Shown: positions 24,091 through 33,193 of the stretch, piece by piece
Layout: every line of letters begins with the position of its first letter
Numbering within the stretch: position 1 is the first letter of the stretch
Assembly (NCBI GenBank): GCA_030141605.1
Contig: JAQGDQ010000771.1
Location: forward strand, 64,001 to 98,105
Source: Tubiluchus corallicola
Taxonomy: Eukaryota > Priapulida > Priapulimorpha > Priapulimorphida > Tubiluchidae
DNA: 34,105 bases
Direction: 5' to 3'
Position numbers and translations under genes: made by a program
The notes under the pieces: generated by a model
Database searches by the model: none
Told to the model about the DNA's origin: nothing
The model's input: only the letters and a program-made list of their open reading frames with translations

Positions 24091-24600
24091 CACATAGACA
24101 TAGACATAGACATTTTTATTTATTTCCTCATTTACACCTGTATACAAATTGACTATTATTTTTTTTAGTTATTGATTAAAAAGGATAAATTAAGCATAAA
24201 GGAAAGAGTTAAGGGGGTGCAGGAGAAAGGGTAGCGAAAGACCAATTGGTCATCGAGTCAGCTACCCTTCTCAGGTTAGTGAAAATTGTAAAAAAATTTG
24301 TGGTGCTGCTGTTAACATGAATTTATGGGGGGATACATTAAACATGAAAGCGAAATAACTAAATAAGCTATGCAACAAAGAAATAAAATGAAAAATATGA
24401 AATGATGATTAACAAAATATGTAAAGCATTTAACTAACCGATTAAAACAAAAAAACTAGAAAAAAGTCAAACCAAAAAAAACATAAATAATAAATCAGCG
24501 AAAGAAACAAAATATGTAAAATAAACTCAAGCAAAATATAATGAAGTAAAGATAGGCAATCGTGTCAAGTTAAGCGTAATGATAAAATACGATGCAACGC
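24091..24600 (-). mobile_element. Non-LTR retroelement 3' end, reversed relative of 20915-21450
   Basis: On the minus strand it ends AAATAAATAAAAATGTCTATG with a (TGTCTA)n tail (24113-24091). Upstream lies a stem GGGTAGC...GCTACCC enclosing ACTCGATGACCAATTGGTC. This matches the position and pattern of ACTAGATGGCCCTATGGTC in the 20915-21450 copy. A 300-nt T-rich stretch precedes it. There is no coding sequence; it is 5'-truncated and the left border of homology is approximate. Confidence 0.6.
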
Positions 24601-25245
24601 AAGAGCTAGTGCAGAAAAATGGAGCAAACAAAATATGTAGTGAAATTTGACTATGTGACTAAATAGACTATATGGCTCGAAAAAATATAATAACGCTGGC
24701 AAGAAACTCTTTACTTGCACAAACCTAAAAGAATTCTGTCTTGAAATTTTATATCACTTACGTGCTACATATTGAAGAATAATTTGTCTTACACGGAGCG
24801 ATTAACTTGTTACCATCTGCACTTTGTTTGATTGCTTTGTTTCATTTTGAATCGATACTCTGTAATGGTCAAGGCAGCTGAGCTGAATTCTTCATCTTCA
24901 TTACATAGCGTACAGCTGTTAGCTTGACTAAGAACAACAACTTGAGGTAGGAGATGATAGACCTCACCTTGCACGCTTGTTTGTTACTGTGCCCAGTAGG
25001 GGTCTAACACTGACTAGAATTCATTAATGTAAACCATCTGTAATATCCGTTCTTAACAAAGGTATACTTGCAGTTTGACAACTTTTGTTTTGCAGGTTAC
25101 ATTTTAGTTAAATTTTGATAATAATTTTTAATATTAACAGCCTTTCGGTGATTACAGAGTTTCTTATGTAACGGCGTAAATTCATTCTAATTAAATTTTG
25201 ATGATTTTTTAAAGTTGGAAGGCATGCAATGTTTGTTGAATGTTG
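24601..25245. other. Sequence without a supported gene
   Basis: Two AG acceptors with moderate tracts occur (GTTTTGCAG at about 25096 and ATTAACAG at about 25140). In phase 0 they reach stops after 3 and 12 codons, so neither is a convincing exon. Confidence 0.4.
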
Positions 25246-25580
25246 TTAAAGCAAAACCGGACCCAATCTTAAACTCTAGGTCAAAACAATCTACTCTTTA
25301 AAATATTGAAAGGAAACATGCTGTTTTTTTCAAAAATGACTTACGTGAAAGAATTATTACCACACAAACTCAATTTCGCCTTCGCGCCACTAGTTCTTCG
25401 CTGTTGCATGCATATCGCCATTCGCTAATTAGACGGGTACTAGGGCTTACATGTTGCGGAAACGCATTGCACAAAACACAGATGCTGTACCTCTCAGTTC
25501 AGATGTGTTAGTTTCTGACGAACTACACGCGTTCGACAGCTCATGCGTGAACACATCGGTAAATTCGAAATTTGAACTAT
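25246..25580 (+). mobile_element. TTAA-flanked MITE, family 1, copy d (3' truncated)
   Basis: It starts TTAAAGCAAAACCGGACCCA and follows copy b closely through ACTAGTTCTTCGCTGTTGC and ACACATCGGTAAATT. Homology stops near 25580, and no right terminal repeat is found downstream. Confidence 0.8.
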
Positions 25581-25982
25581 GTACATATTTTAACATTATC
25601 GTGAAAAACCATTCATCGCACTTGGTGTGAGAAAAGTTTCTATTTTCGTTGAACTTGAATTGGCTGTGTGAACTATCACGTAGCGACCGTTCCCGAACTG
25701 CATTTCCTGCTTTCCCGTGATTTATTAGGCCGCTCTTAAACATCCTGTGTAAAAGGGTTGATTAAATTTGTTGAAATCTACAGTTGGGCCAACCCATGAG
25801 GAGAAAAAGCTTCGAAATCAGTTCCTTCTGCTTCGGATTATCTTTCTCTATCGAGGGCGGCGAATGTTAAAATAATAAAGTTTGTTAAAAGCGTCCCGCG
25901 TTAAACTGTTGACGAACGTTTACGTAATTTAATCCGCAAGCAAATGTGGGGGGGACCTGGTATCTTTTTTCGAATTTGTCTG

Positions 25983-26377
25983 TAGGTGAGCATTCTGTAC
26001 CGAGAAGCGAATTCGGATCGAATCGAATTCGTGGGCTTCGGATTCGATGCAAACCGAAATTGGAGATTTCGCAAACGAATGGGAAATCGAATTCAGTTTT
26101 AAAGATTTTCGAATCATTGCGAAGATCGTGCATATTGCCTGATTTCATTCTGCAGTATCTAACAATAATGCACATTTGTTCAAAAACTGTGCACAGAAAT
26201 CGCAGCTAAATTTTACTGTTTGCGTGATATTTTGACCGTTTCGATGGTAACGAACGTATCTAGTTGAAGATGGTGAATTATTCGAACCTGTTTTTAAGTT
26301 TTAATCGAATTCGAACTAAAAGAATCGTTCGAAGTCGATTCGAACGTTCGAATTCGAAGATTCGATGCTCACCCCTA
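25983..26377 (+). mobile_element. TTCGAA-rich hAT-like MITE
   Basis: The ends TAGGTGAGCATTC and (complement of the right end) TAGGGGTGAGCATCGAATC are inverted repeats. The flanks TTTGTCTG and ATTGTAAG agree at 5 of 8 positions, which could be a decayed 8-bp duplication. The interior is dominated by ATTCGAATTCG-type palindromes near both ends. Short ORFs inside are incidental. Confidence 0.6.
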
Positions 26378-26837
26378 ATTGTAAGCGACGAAAACATTTT
26401 GACTTTTCTTTGTTCGGTTGCCTCATTTGCTTTTGTAGTAAGGTCATCGGTTTTACACTATTAGGTTTACCGTGTAGTTACTGGTCTTGCTGGTTATGCT
26501 TTCAAATCATGGGACATTAGGACTTCAACATTGCAGCCATTGTCGATTTAACGTTGTGGTCGTAACTGCTGGTCACTTTGATGCAAATGTGGCTGAAATA
26601 AATCCCCGAGTTTGTCGAGCTGAGAGGCACTACCTGGGTTGCGAAAAACCCAAAGAAATCTTAAACTCGTCCAGTTCTCGAATCTTAATCAATAATACCG
26701 ACATCTTCTTACTTAAAGGACAAGAAAAGGGGTACCTGAAGTAGGTCTCGGAAAAATCGCCCTAAAATTACCTTACTTTACCGCATTTTTATGCATATAT
26801 CGTGCTCACTTTGAAATGAATTTTCGTTTGTTTTCAT
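26378..26837. other. Sequence without recognisable features
   Basis: An 85-codon frame at 26487-26744 shows no domain and no splice context. Confidence 0.45.
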
Positions 26838-27251
26838 TTTCAAATTAACAAAATTTTAAAACTGACAGTTATTTGATCTGTTAATAGTTATTTTGATTTA
26901 AGTCAATAACAATAGACTAAAATGGTGATAAAATGGCAAACTAGAAAATCTACGTAGCATAAAAAAACTGTGCAAGGTACAGTACTTTAGAGACGTCTTT
27001 GTACAGATCAGCATAGCATGCATACTAAATGTCTTAAATACTTTAAAAATTATCAGCAGTTGCAAAATGAAGCACATTTTATGCTTCCATTGAATCCCAA
27101 TGTATCCCGTGGGATAGAGGCTATATTTAGCACGCGGGCACAGGTAGAAAAAAATAATTATTATGTGTAAACAAGATGGATATACTGAACAAAAGTACCA
27201 AGCCAAAATTTTTTTCTTATTAAAAAAATAATTTGGGACTGAAAGGGTTAA
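26838..27251 (+). mobile_element. piggyBac-type MITE, left-truncated copy
   Basis: It is highly similar to 19605-20069 from AAATTAAYAAAATTTTAAAA through TATCCCGTGGGATA to GGGACTGAAAGGGTTAA. The first about 60 bp, including the left terminal repeat, are missing. The right end still has TTAA (27248-27251). Confidence 0.88.
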
Positions 27252-27338
27252 AATGTTTTCACCAATTGGTAAAACGCCGCTGACTCATCCTCCAGGGTGC
27301 ACCGCTCACTAACCAAAAACGTATTTTTTATCTTACAG

Positions 27339-27641
27339 ATAAGATACAGTAATTCTAAATTCTATCCAGTTAGTGCCGTATGTGCTACGGATGCTCTGAT
27401 TAATTTTTCAAACTTTACAGAATGTTATCGAAACACATTTCAAATGACTTTACATGACGTCATATACGCACAACATAAATCACGAGAAGAAAACGATATG
27501 TTAAACTATGTCACAAAAATTTTCCATGCAAGTAATTTAAAATTTTACTTTGCTATTAACATGTGTGCTACGAATGCTCTGATTATTTTTTCATACTTCG
27601 TGCAATGTTATATAAACTTGTTGCAAACCACCTACCATTAA
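27339..27641 (+). CDS. Weak candidate terminal exon or non-coding tandem repeat
   Basis: A good acceptor (TATTTTTTATCTTACAG) precedes a frame open in phase 0 for 100 codons to TAA at 27639, so it could follow the 23875-23937 exon. The translation has two related halves 61 residues apart, each with S-N-x-K-F-Y, C-A-T-x-A-L-I-x-F-S and a second cysteine 14 residues on. Comparing 34 aligned codons of the halves, differences fall about equally on the three codon positions (about 9, 10 and 11). That argues against purifying selection on the protein. I therefore favour a diverged 183-bp non-coding duplication, with an exon as the alternative. Confidence 0.2.
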   Translation: MRYSNSKFYPVSAVCATDALINFSNFTECYRNTFQMTLHDVIYAQHKSREENDMLNYVTKIFHASNLKFYFAINMCATNALIIFSYFVQCYINLLQTTYH

Positions 27642-28098
27642 AATGGCTGCGCCGAACGGTCATCGCGGGAGTTTAAATTTACATGTTTTATACCGCGTTA
27701 TTACCGACGCAAGTCTAACATGCAAAAGGGCAGTATATAAATGGTTCAAGAGGATTTTAAGCGTTATGTAAGGGTTTTCTTGTGCTTTAAACGCCTAGCG
27801 CGCTACTTTCATGGCTACACAGGAAACACTAGATGTTTTATCTGTTCTTCAGTAAATAAAACGTGTAATTTGCTGCAGCAAATTGAGCCAAATTACTACA
27901 GGAGTTTCTTACAGCGGTATGAGAACTAATACTTCGGTTCTATTGGACGTTTTTAACACCTAACAGCCCACAGCTCGTCCTCACTAAATGCCAAACCGCA
28001 CGGTGCGGTCTGAATTCTTTTCGTTATTTAGGAGTTAAATTTTGGAACATCTGCCATATCTGAATATCGGCCAATGAGGGAAATGCCCCCACTACTAA
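27642..28098. other. Sequence without recognisable features
   Basis: A 62-codon frame at 27741-27929 has no domain and no supporting context. Confidence 0.45.
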
Positions 28099-28115
28099 AT
28101 GTGTGTGTGTGTGTG

Positions 28116-28161
<46 letters not shown>

Positions 28162-28191
28162 CGTGCGTGTGTGTGTGTGCGTGTGCGTGCG
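28099..28191 (+). repeat. (GT)n microsatellite
   Basis: About 90 bp of GT repeats with scattered GC interruptions. Cys/Val and His/Thr frames over it are artefacts. Confidence 0.97.
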
Positions 28192-28423
28192 GTACGGAGT
28201 CCTCCTGTACAAAATTCAGCACCATATCATGTTGATTGCATATCTGATCTTAGTATTTTTTGTACCATCAGACTCCGTATAACGTTTAACTTTCTATAAA
28301 AGCTTACCATACCAATCACACGGGAGCCAAAAATCGGACCTGCTACGGAACCATACTATTATTACTAGAAGATTCGAAAGAAGTTTGTCTTTAATCTCGT
28401 TTCAACAGATCTGATGGGGGTTG

Positions 28424-28450
28424 CGTGTGTGTGTGTGTGGGGGGGGGGGG
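28424..28450 (+). repeat. (GT)n followed by a 12-base G run
   Basis: CGTGTGTGTGTGTG is followed directly by 12 G residues. Confidence 0.95.
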
Positions 28451-28451
28451 C

Positions 28452-29096
28452 TGCCGATTAGCCGCTGACTCTTTGACTTTCCTCCTCTAATGTACGGTAG
28501 GGATGGTCTATGTAACTCTATAATGGCGATGCAAACCGCATTTGTAACTCGTCTGAACATAAAAACTTATATTGTGGCAAAGGAAAAGTTTATTTATTTG
28601 CCTTGTATTGACTTTACATCTCGACTAGGCAGATGTTTGATACTGGGAGCTCTTTTCACTTCACGTTGAATTCATCATCCATGTGTACGCCGCCTGTCAC
28701 TCATAAACAATCTAAATTGCTGCTGCTGTGAGCGAAATTTGCCACATGTGGCCAGACTTTTTGAAGAACTTTCAGAGGCTCAAAGGCCATAGATGTGCTC
28801 ACTGCCTCCAGCGACTTCTTTGACCTATAGATAATTTGTCTAACCTCTGCTGTTAGAGGAGACGGCTTCAGAGCAACTTAAAAAGCTGGTTTTCTTGAAA
28901 AACACGTGAAAATGTTGGAGAAACATTGAGTCTATTCAGTCTACAGTCTACAGAGGACTGGGGACTGGGGAGTTGTTGAAATGGGATCAGTCGTCGAAGG
29001 GAGCTTTTTTGTTTAATAATTTTTTGAATAATGATAATAATTTTAATATTCTATATTGCAACTAATGCACACAAACTGTACTGTACACAAAATACA
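28452..29096. other. Sequence without recognisable features
   Basis: No gene is seen. Small direct repeats (AGTCTACAGTCTACAG, GGACTGGGGACTGGGG) occur near 28945-28972. Confidence 0.5.
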
Positions 29097-29354
29097 TATG
29101 CAGTTCATGATCATGGTTATCACTGTACCGCCTTCTATTTGTCGGCCACGCGAATGTGACAAAAAGGCGCCGCTGCCAATCTTAGTAAATTCACTGAGCC
29201 GCGCGTAGCTTTGAAATTTTAACAAAATTCGAGTATCCGGGGTAATTATTATTTAATCTAAGCTTTGTTTTGAAAAAACCTATTGTAGTTTTCAATGTTT
29301 TCGAGCAGTCTTTATTCTGAACTTATTTTGAACAGGATCGTCCGGTTTTACATA
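29097..29354 (+). mobile_element. TTAA-family 2 MITE fragment (right half)
   Basis: It aligns with 30681-30926 from GCAGTTCATGATCATGG through TGTCGGCCACGCGAATGTGA to CAGGATCRTCCGGTTTT, at visibly lower identity than the two arm copies share with each other. The left half of the element is absent and the terminal TTAA is not preserved. Confidence 0.8.
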
Positions 29355-29624
29355 AAATACATATACATGAAATTTTTGTGTAAATTGTGTATTTTGAAAT
29401 ACGTCAGTGATACATTCCTTTATTATCAGTAATTAATTTTAATTTCTTGGGTATAACATAATTTACACAGCTTTTGAAGGAGCAAACTACCCGAACAAAT
29501 TTCCTACCAAAGAATTAAACAACTTACAATACAACTTAACTACAGCTACAGTGATACAATACAAACAACAATACAAGCAACCTAGTAACTATGACAACAT
29601 CAAATATGTAATTATAGCGTCATG

Positions 29625-29881
29625 CAGGGCCTATTTCAGCCTAGACGAGGCCCGGGGAAGTGGGGCGTGTGAGGCCCCATCGGGGAGGGGGGGCGAGCGC
29701 TACCATGGTTGGCGCCCAGAAAATTTTTGAACTGCTACAACGCCGGAGAAGCATTTTCGAAGAGAAAATATGGAGTTATACAGTTGTTAAAGGAAAGAAC
29801 AATTGAAAGAAAAACTGCTTTTTATTCTCAAGACCAGTCTTTAATACTTGTCAATACTGGTGAACGGCGCGCGTGCGTCAC

Positions 29882-29915
<34 letters not shown>

Positions 29916-29920
29916 GGAGG

Positions 29921-29956
<36 letters not shown>

Positions 29957-29962
29957 GAGAGG

Positions 29963-30017
<55 letters not shown>

Positions 30018-30117
30018 AGGCAGTATGAAGCAAAAAAATGTTACCTTGACACGAGGCCCCCTTGGAGGGTGAGGCCCCGGGGAAGTATCCCCACTTCCCC
30101 CCTTGAAATAGGCCCTG
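29625..30117 (+). mobile_element. hAT-type MITE, copy 2, with internal (GA)n expansion
   Basis: The ends CAGGGCCTATTTCA and TGAAATAGGCCCTG are perfect 14-bp inverted repeats flanked by identical 8-bp duplications GCGTCATG (29617-29624 and 30118-30125). The interior matches copy 1 (for example GCCGGAGAAGCATTTTCGAA) but carries two extra segments. One is about 45 bp near 29682; the other is an approximately 140-bp GA/GGGA tract (29880-30020), which explains 493 versus 291 bp. A 147-codon frame across it is a repeat artefact. Confidence 0.95.
29880..30020 (+). repeat. (GA)n microsatellite inside the hAT-type MITE
   Basis: GA dinucleotides are interrupted regularly by GGGA; the tract ends in GGGGGGGAGG. 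It is absent from the homologous MITE at 22824-23114. Confidence 0.95.
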
Positions 30118-30120
30118 GCG

Positions 30121-30357
30121 TCATGTACTTATATTGCCATCGTCTAACATAGTGATGTTATCACCATTCATTAACATAAAAAAATCAACACTGTGCTTAA
30201 CATGGAAATCAATACACGTACGTACTATGCTCTGGGCTAAAGTTTCCCGACAGCGATATCTTGAATTGAGCAAAACACGTTTTTTATTGAAAACAGGTGT
30301 GTAGTTGCGATGAACACACTTGTTCATGTAGCAGACGATATCGCGTAAAAAGTTCAA
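30121..30357 (-). other. 78-codon frame in the left arm, identical in the right arm
   Basis: The frame lies between the family 2 MITE and the hAT-MITE. Its stop codon sits inside the 8-bp target duplication of the hAT insertion, and its counted start is TTG; the first ATG is at codon 11. I recognise no domain. Identity between arms follows from the recent duplication and says nothing about function. Confidence 0.15.
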
Positions 30358-30394
30358 TGAAAGTTGATTTGTTGGGCAACAAGTGCCGCTTAGC

Positions 30395-30937
30395 TTAAAG
30401 GAAAACCAGACGATTGTTTAGACTCAATCTCATCTTGATTTATTGTCCAAAATATACATTTTCTTGTCTATAAAAGTTTTGCAATTGTTTCTTATATTTG
30501 GATAATTAGCTTAGAAAGTTAATTGACGGCAACCGAACACAGTTATTGCTTACGTTTTTAACTAACCACAGTTTGTGCAATCGTAGGCATCTTCCCTTGC
30601 GCGTCAAGCACGTTAGCGTAAGTGTTGCTGCTTAAAGGCGTGGTGTCACGAGAATGGGCTGTACGTCAGAAACTAACACTGCAGTTCATGATCATGGTTA
30701 TCACTGTACCGCCTTCTATTTGTCGGCCACGCGAATGTGACAAAAAAGCGCCTTTACCAATCTTAGTAAATTCACTGAGCCACGCGTAGCTTTGAAATTT
30801 TAGCAAAATTTGAGTATTCGGGGTAATTATTATTTAATCTAAGCTTTGATTTGGAAAAACCTACTGTAGTTTTCAATATTTTAGACATTTTTTATTCTGA
30901 ACTTATTCTGCACAGGATCATCCGGTTTTTTTTTTAA
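30395..30937 (+). mobile_element. TTAA-flanked MITE, family 2, left-arm copy
   Basis: It begins TTAAAGGAAAACCAGACGAT. Its right end, read in complement, is TTAAAAAAAAAACCGGATGA followed by TCCTG, so the ends form an inverted repeat of about 20 bp flanked by TTAA. It is 543 bp with no ORF of substance. The termini resemble those of family 1 (AAAACCGGA / AGGATGA), but the interiors do not align. Confidence 0.8.
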
Positions 30938-31063
30938 AAGATACAACAAACAATATGCTTTTAAGCCCATCTCGTGCAGTGAAGCTAGCACTAATGTTTT
31001 TTCAACACCTCGGAATTTTTATTTACAGTTTTTGCACACATTTCGTACTTAATAAATTTACGT

Positions 31064-31246
31064 ATACATACATACATACATACATACATACATACATACA
31101 TACATACCTACCTGCCTGCCTGCCTGCCTACCTTCCTTCCTACCTACCTACCTACCTACCTACCTACCTACCTAACCACCCACCTACCTACCGACATACA
31201 TACATACATACATACATACATACATACATACATACATACATACATA
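31064..31246 (+). repeat. (TACA)n-(CCTA)n-(TACA)n microsatellite
   Basis: TACA repeats, then CCTA/CTGC/CTTC variants, then CCTA, then TACA again, about 183 bp in all. The counterpart at 33020-33070 is only about 50 bp. Confidence 0.97.
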
Positions 31247-31360
31247 AAAGCTAAAATCTCTTTTTATACCCATGTATTAGGCCTAAATGTACTTATCTTT
31301 ACGATCTTCAACAGCTGCCATTCCTAAATTGTCACAAATTAAGTCTACTAGCCTGCAATA

Positions 31361-31610
31361 GTGTAAAAATGGCTGCAAACTCATTGATCAGCCATCACAG
31401 ATGATTGAAAGTCGGGGGGATATAGATCAATGGTGGCGTGTGCTCACTTCGCTACCGGGAGGTCGCGGGTTCAACTACCGACCAAATCATTACGGAAAAC
31501 TTAAAAATGGTAGCGCTGGTTCTTCGACCAAGCACGCGGTTTTATCGTGCGGGTAATAATAATCGGGACAACCTTGAAAATAAACGCTGAGTTGCTGGAC
31601 TATGTCGCGG
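31361..31610 (+). mobile_element. tRNA-derived SINE, loop copy 1
   Basis: It has an A-box-like TGGTGGCGTGTGCTC (31431-31445) and a B-box-like GGTTCAACTAC (31469-31479) within GGGAGGTCGCGGGTTCAAC, at tRNA-like spacing. It is followed by TTAAAAATGGTAGCGCTGG and GGGTAATAATAAT. It aligns with 32080-32360 from GTRTAAAAATGGCT through TGGACTATGTC. There is no clear 3' tail. Confidence 0.75.
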
Positions 31611-31785
31611 TAATGGCTGATGTAACCTATAAATTCAACAGAGTCAGACAGAGCAATTGACAATGACGAATTGACAATGATTGATTTAGAATCAAAACAT
31701 TGTTCTTATTACATAATACACTTAGCATATTATAGTTCATGACAATATGTTACACCTATGTTGATACATGCGTGTGTACATTGAT

Positions 31786-31843
31786 AAATACCTATATTAG
31801 TATAGTGTGTATCTAAATACCTATGTTAGTATAGTGTGTATCT
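31786..31843 (+). repeat. 29-bp direct repeat, 2 copies
   Basis: AAATACCTATRTTAGTATAG, followed by TGTGTATCT, occurs twice head to tail with one difference. Confidence 0.9.
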
Positions 31844-32079
31844 ATCGTGTTTACAAAGCCAAACATTGAAACGTGTTTTCAGCATTTTGTGAATAATGAT
31901 AGCAAAAGCAGAACGTCGAAATGTGTATGAAAAAAATCCCCAGTAATTCAGGCGAATCTCTGAACGCATACTTAAATCTGTTATCTATGTTCAAGTAATG
32001 GGCAGCTGTTGCTATGGCTAAATGTTAAACCTGTAAAAGGTTCAGACGGTTGTACGGGGTATTGCAGCTCAACGGCTTT

Positions 32080-32360
32080 GTATAAAAATGGCTACAAACT
32101 CATTCGATCAGCCATCTCACAGATGATTGAAAGTCGGGGGGGGATGTAAGTCAATGGTGGCGTGTGCTCACTTCGCATCCGGGAGGTCGCGGGTTCAACT
32201 CTCGACCGAGTCATACCAAAGATTATTTAAGAAATCGTACTGCTGGTTCTTCGACCAAACATGCGGGTTTATGGAAGTAACTTGTGGGTGTTAGTAAACG
32301 GGGGACCACCTTGGAGATACGTATTAAGTTATTTGAGGTGTTATCCTTGGACTATGTCCG
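32080..32360 (+). mobile_element. tRNA-derived SINE, loop copy 2
   Basis: It has the same architecture as 31361-31610, with B-box-like GGTTCAACTCT inside GGGAGGTCGCGGGTTCAAC, and lies in the same orientation about 720 bp downstream. Indels and substitutions show the two copies are old. The element may extend to the (ATT)n tract at 32790 if it has a long LINE-like 3' region, but I cannot show that. Confidence 0.75.
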
Positions 32361-32789
32361 AAACGAACTTGGTATTAATCATAAGAACCCCAGCTCGGAG
32401 GCGACAACAGCTCGACACAGAAGATCTCTCTTTTCAGCAGATTCTGTCTGCGATGTAATGGAGACTAGCAATCAACATGGATTCAATACAAGGCGCTTGC
32501 ATCGACCTAGACCTAGATACATGTTGCTGATTGGATTGTCTCTGTTTTGTATGCCGTGTCACAGAGTCAGTCATTATGACTGTCTGAGTCAGAGGCAGTA
32601 TTTGAGCGATTGTCATTTATTGGCCGCCTATTCGCTAGCACCCAGCTAACTGTAAAACCTGAGTCATGTTTACGATTTATTTCTACGTTGAGTAGAAAAC
32701 ACGTAATAAACTCGCTGCCCTTTTTTCACATTTTTGTTTTCAAATTAATTGTATTATAACTGTGCGTGTGTTACAAGATAAATAAAAAG

Positions 32790-32858
<69 letters not shown>
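32790..32858 (+). repeat. (ATT)n microsatellite after AATAAAAAG
   Basis: About 23 ATT units directly follow GATAAATAAAAAG, the context of a retroposon 3' tail, possibly the tail of an element beginning at the SINE upstream. Confidence 0.93.
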
Positions 32859-33193
32859 TGTGTTTCTACGCAAGTTGAAAATCAAAGCAAGTCGTGCCAA
32901 AAATCACGAAAAATGACTTGAAATATTTCTTTATTTTTATTTAACGTTTTATTTAATGCAAAACATTCTTTACAAATTACGGAAACAAGACATTTAAAAT
33001 AACAGTAAACAAATGCAAGCAGGTAGGTAGGTAGGTAGGTAGGTATGTATGTATGTATGTATGTATATGTAAATTTATAAAGTAGGAAATGTGTGCAAAA
33101 ACTGTAAATAAAAATTCCGAGATGTTGAAAAAACATTAGTGCTAGCTTCACTGCACGAGATGGGCTTAAAAGCATATTGTTTGTTGCATCTTT

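Larger units (their letters stand above)
30024..31110 (+). repeat. Left arm of a large inverted duplication
   Basis: The reverse complement of this segment matches 33017-34105 almost base for base. Landmarks are the inner edge of the hAT-MITE with its duplication GCGTCATG, a 277-bp unique stretch, a complete TTAA-family 2 MITE and the start of a TACA/CCTA microsatellite. Only scattered differences are visible, rising toward the inner edge. The true outer end is unknown because the partner arm is cut by the window end. Confidence 0.95.
31111..33016. other. Loop between the inverted arms
   Basis: This approximately 1.9-kb spacer holds the rest of the microsatellite, two SINE copies in direct orientation, a 29-bp duplication and an (ATT)n tract. 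No host gene is recognised. A 121-codon frame at 32284-32649 overlaps the SINE end and has no domain. Confidence 0.8.

Noticed and set aside
25137-25185. Possible short terminal exon after ATTAACAG
   Set aside because: It has a weak pyrimidine tract and only 12 codons to the stop; chance is more likely.
29709-30152. 147-codon Arg/Glu-rich frame
   Set aside because: It spans the GA tract inside the hAT-type MITE and runs off both element sides without an independent gene signal.
32284-32649. 121-codon frame in the hairpin loop
   Set aside because: It begins inside the SINE, has no recognisable domain, and continues as low-information sequence to the stop.
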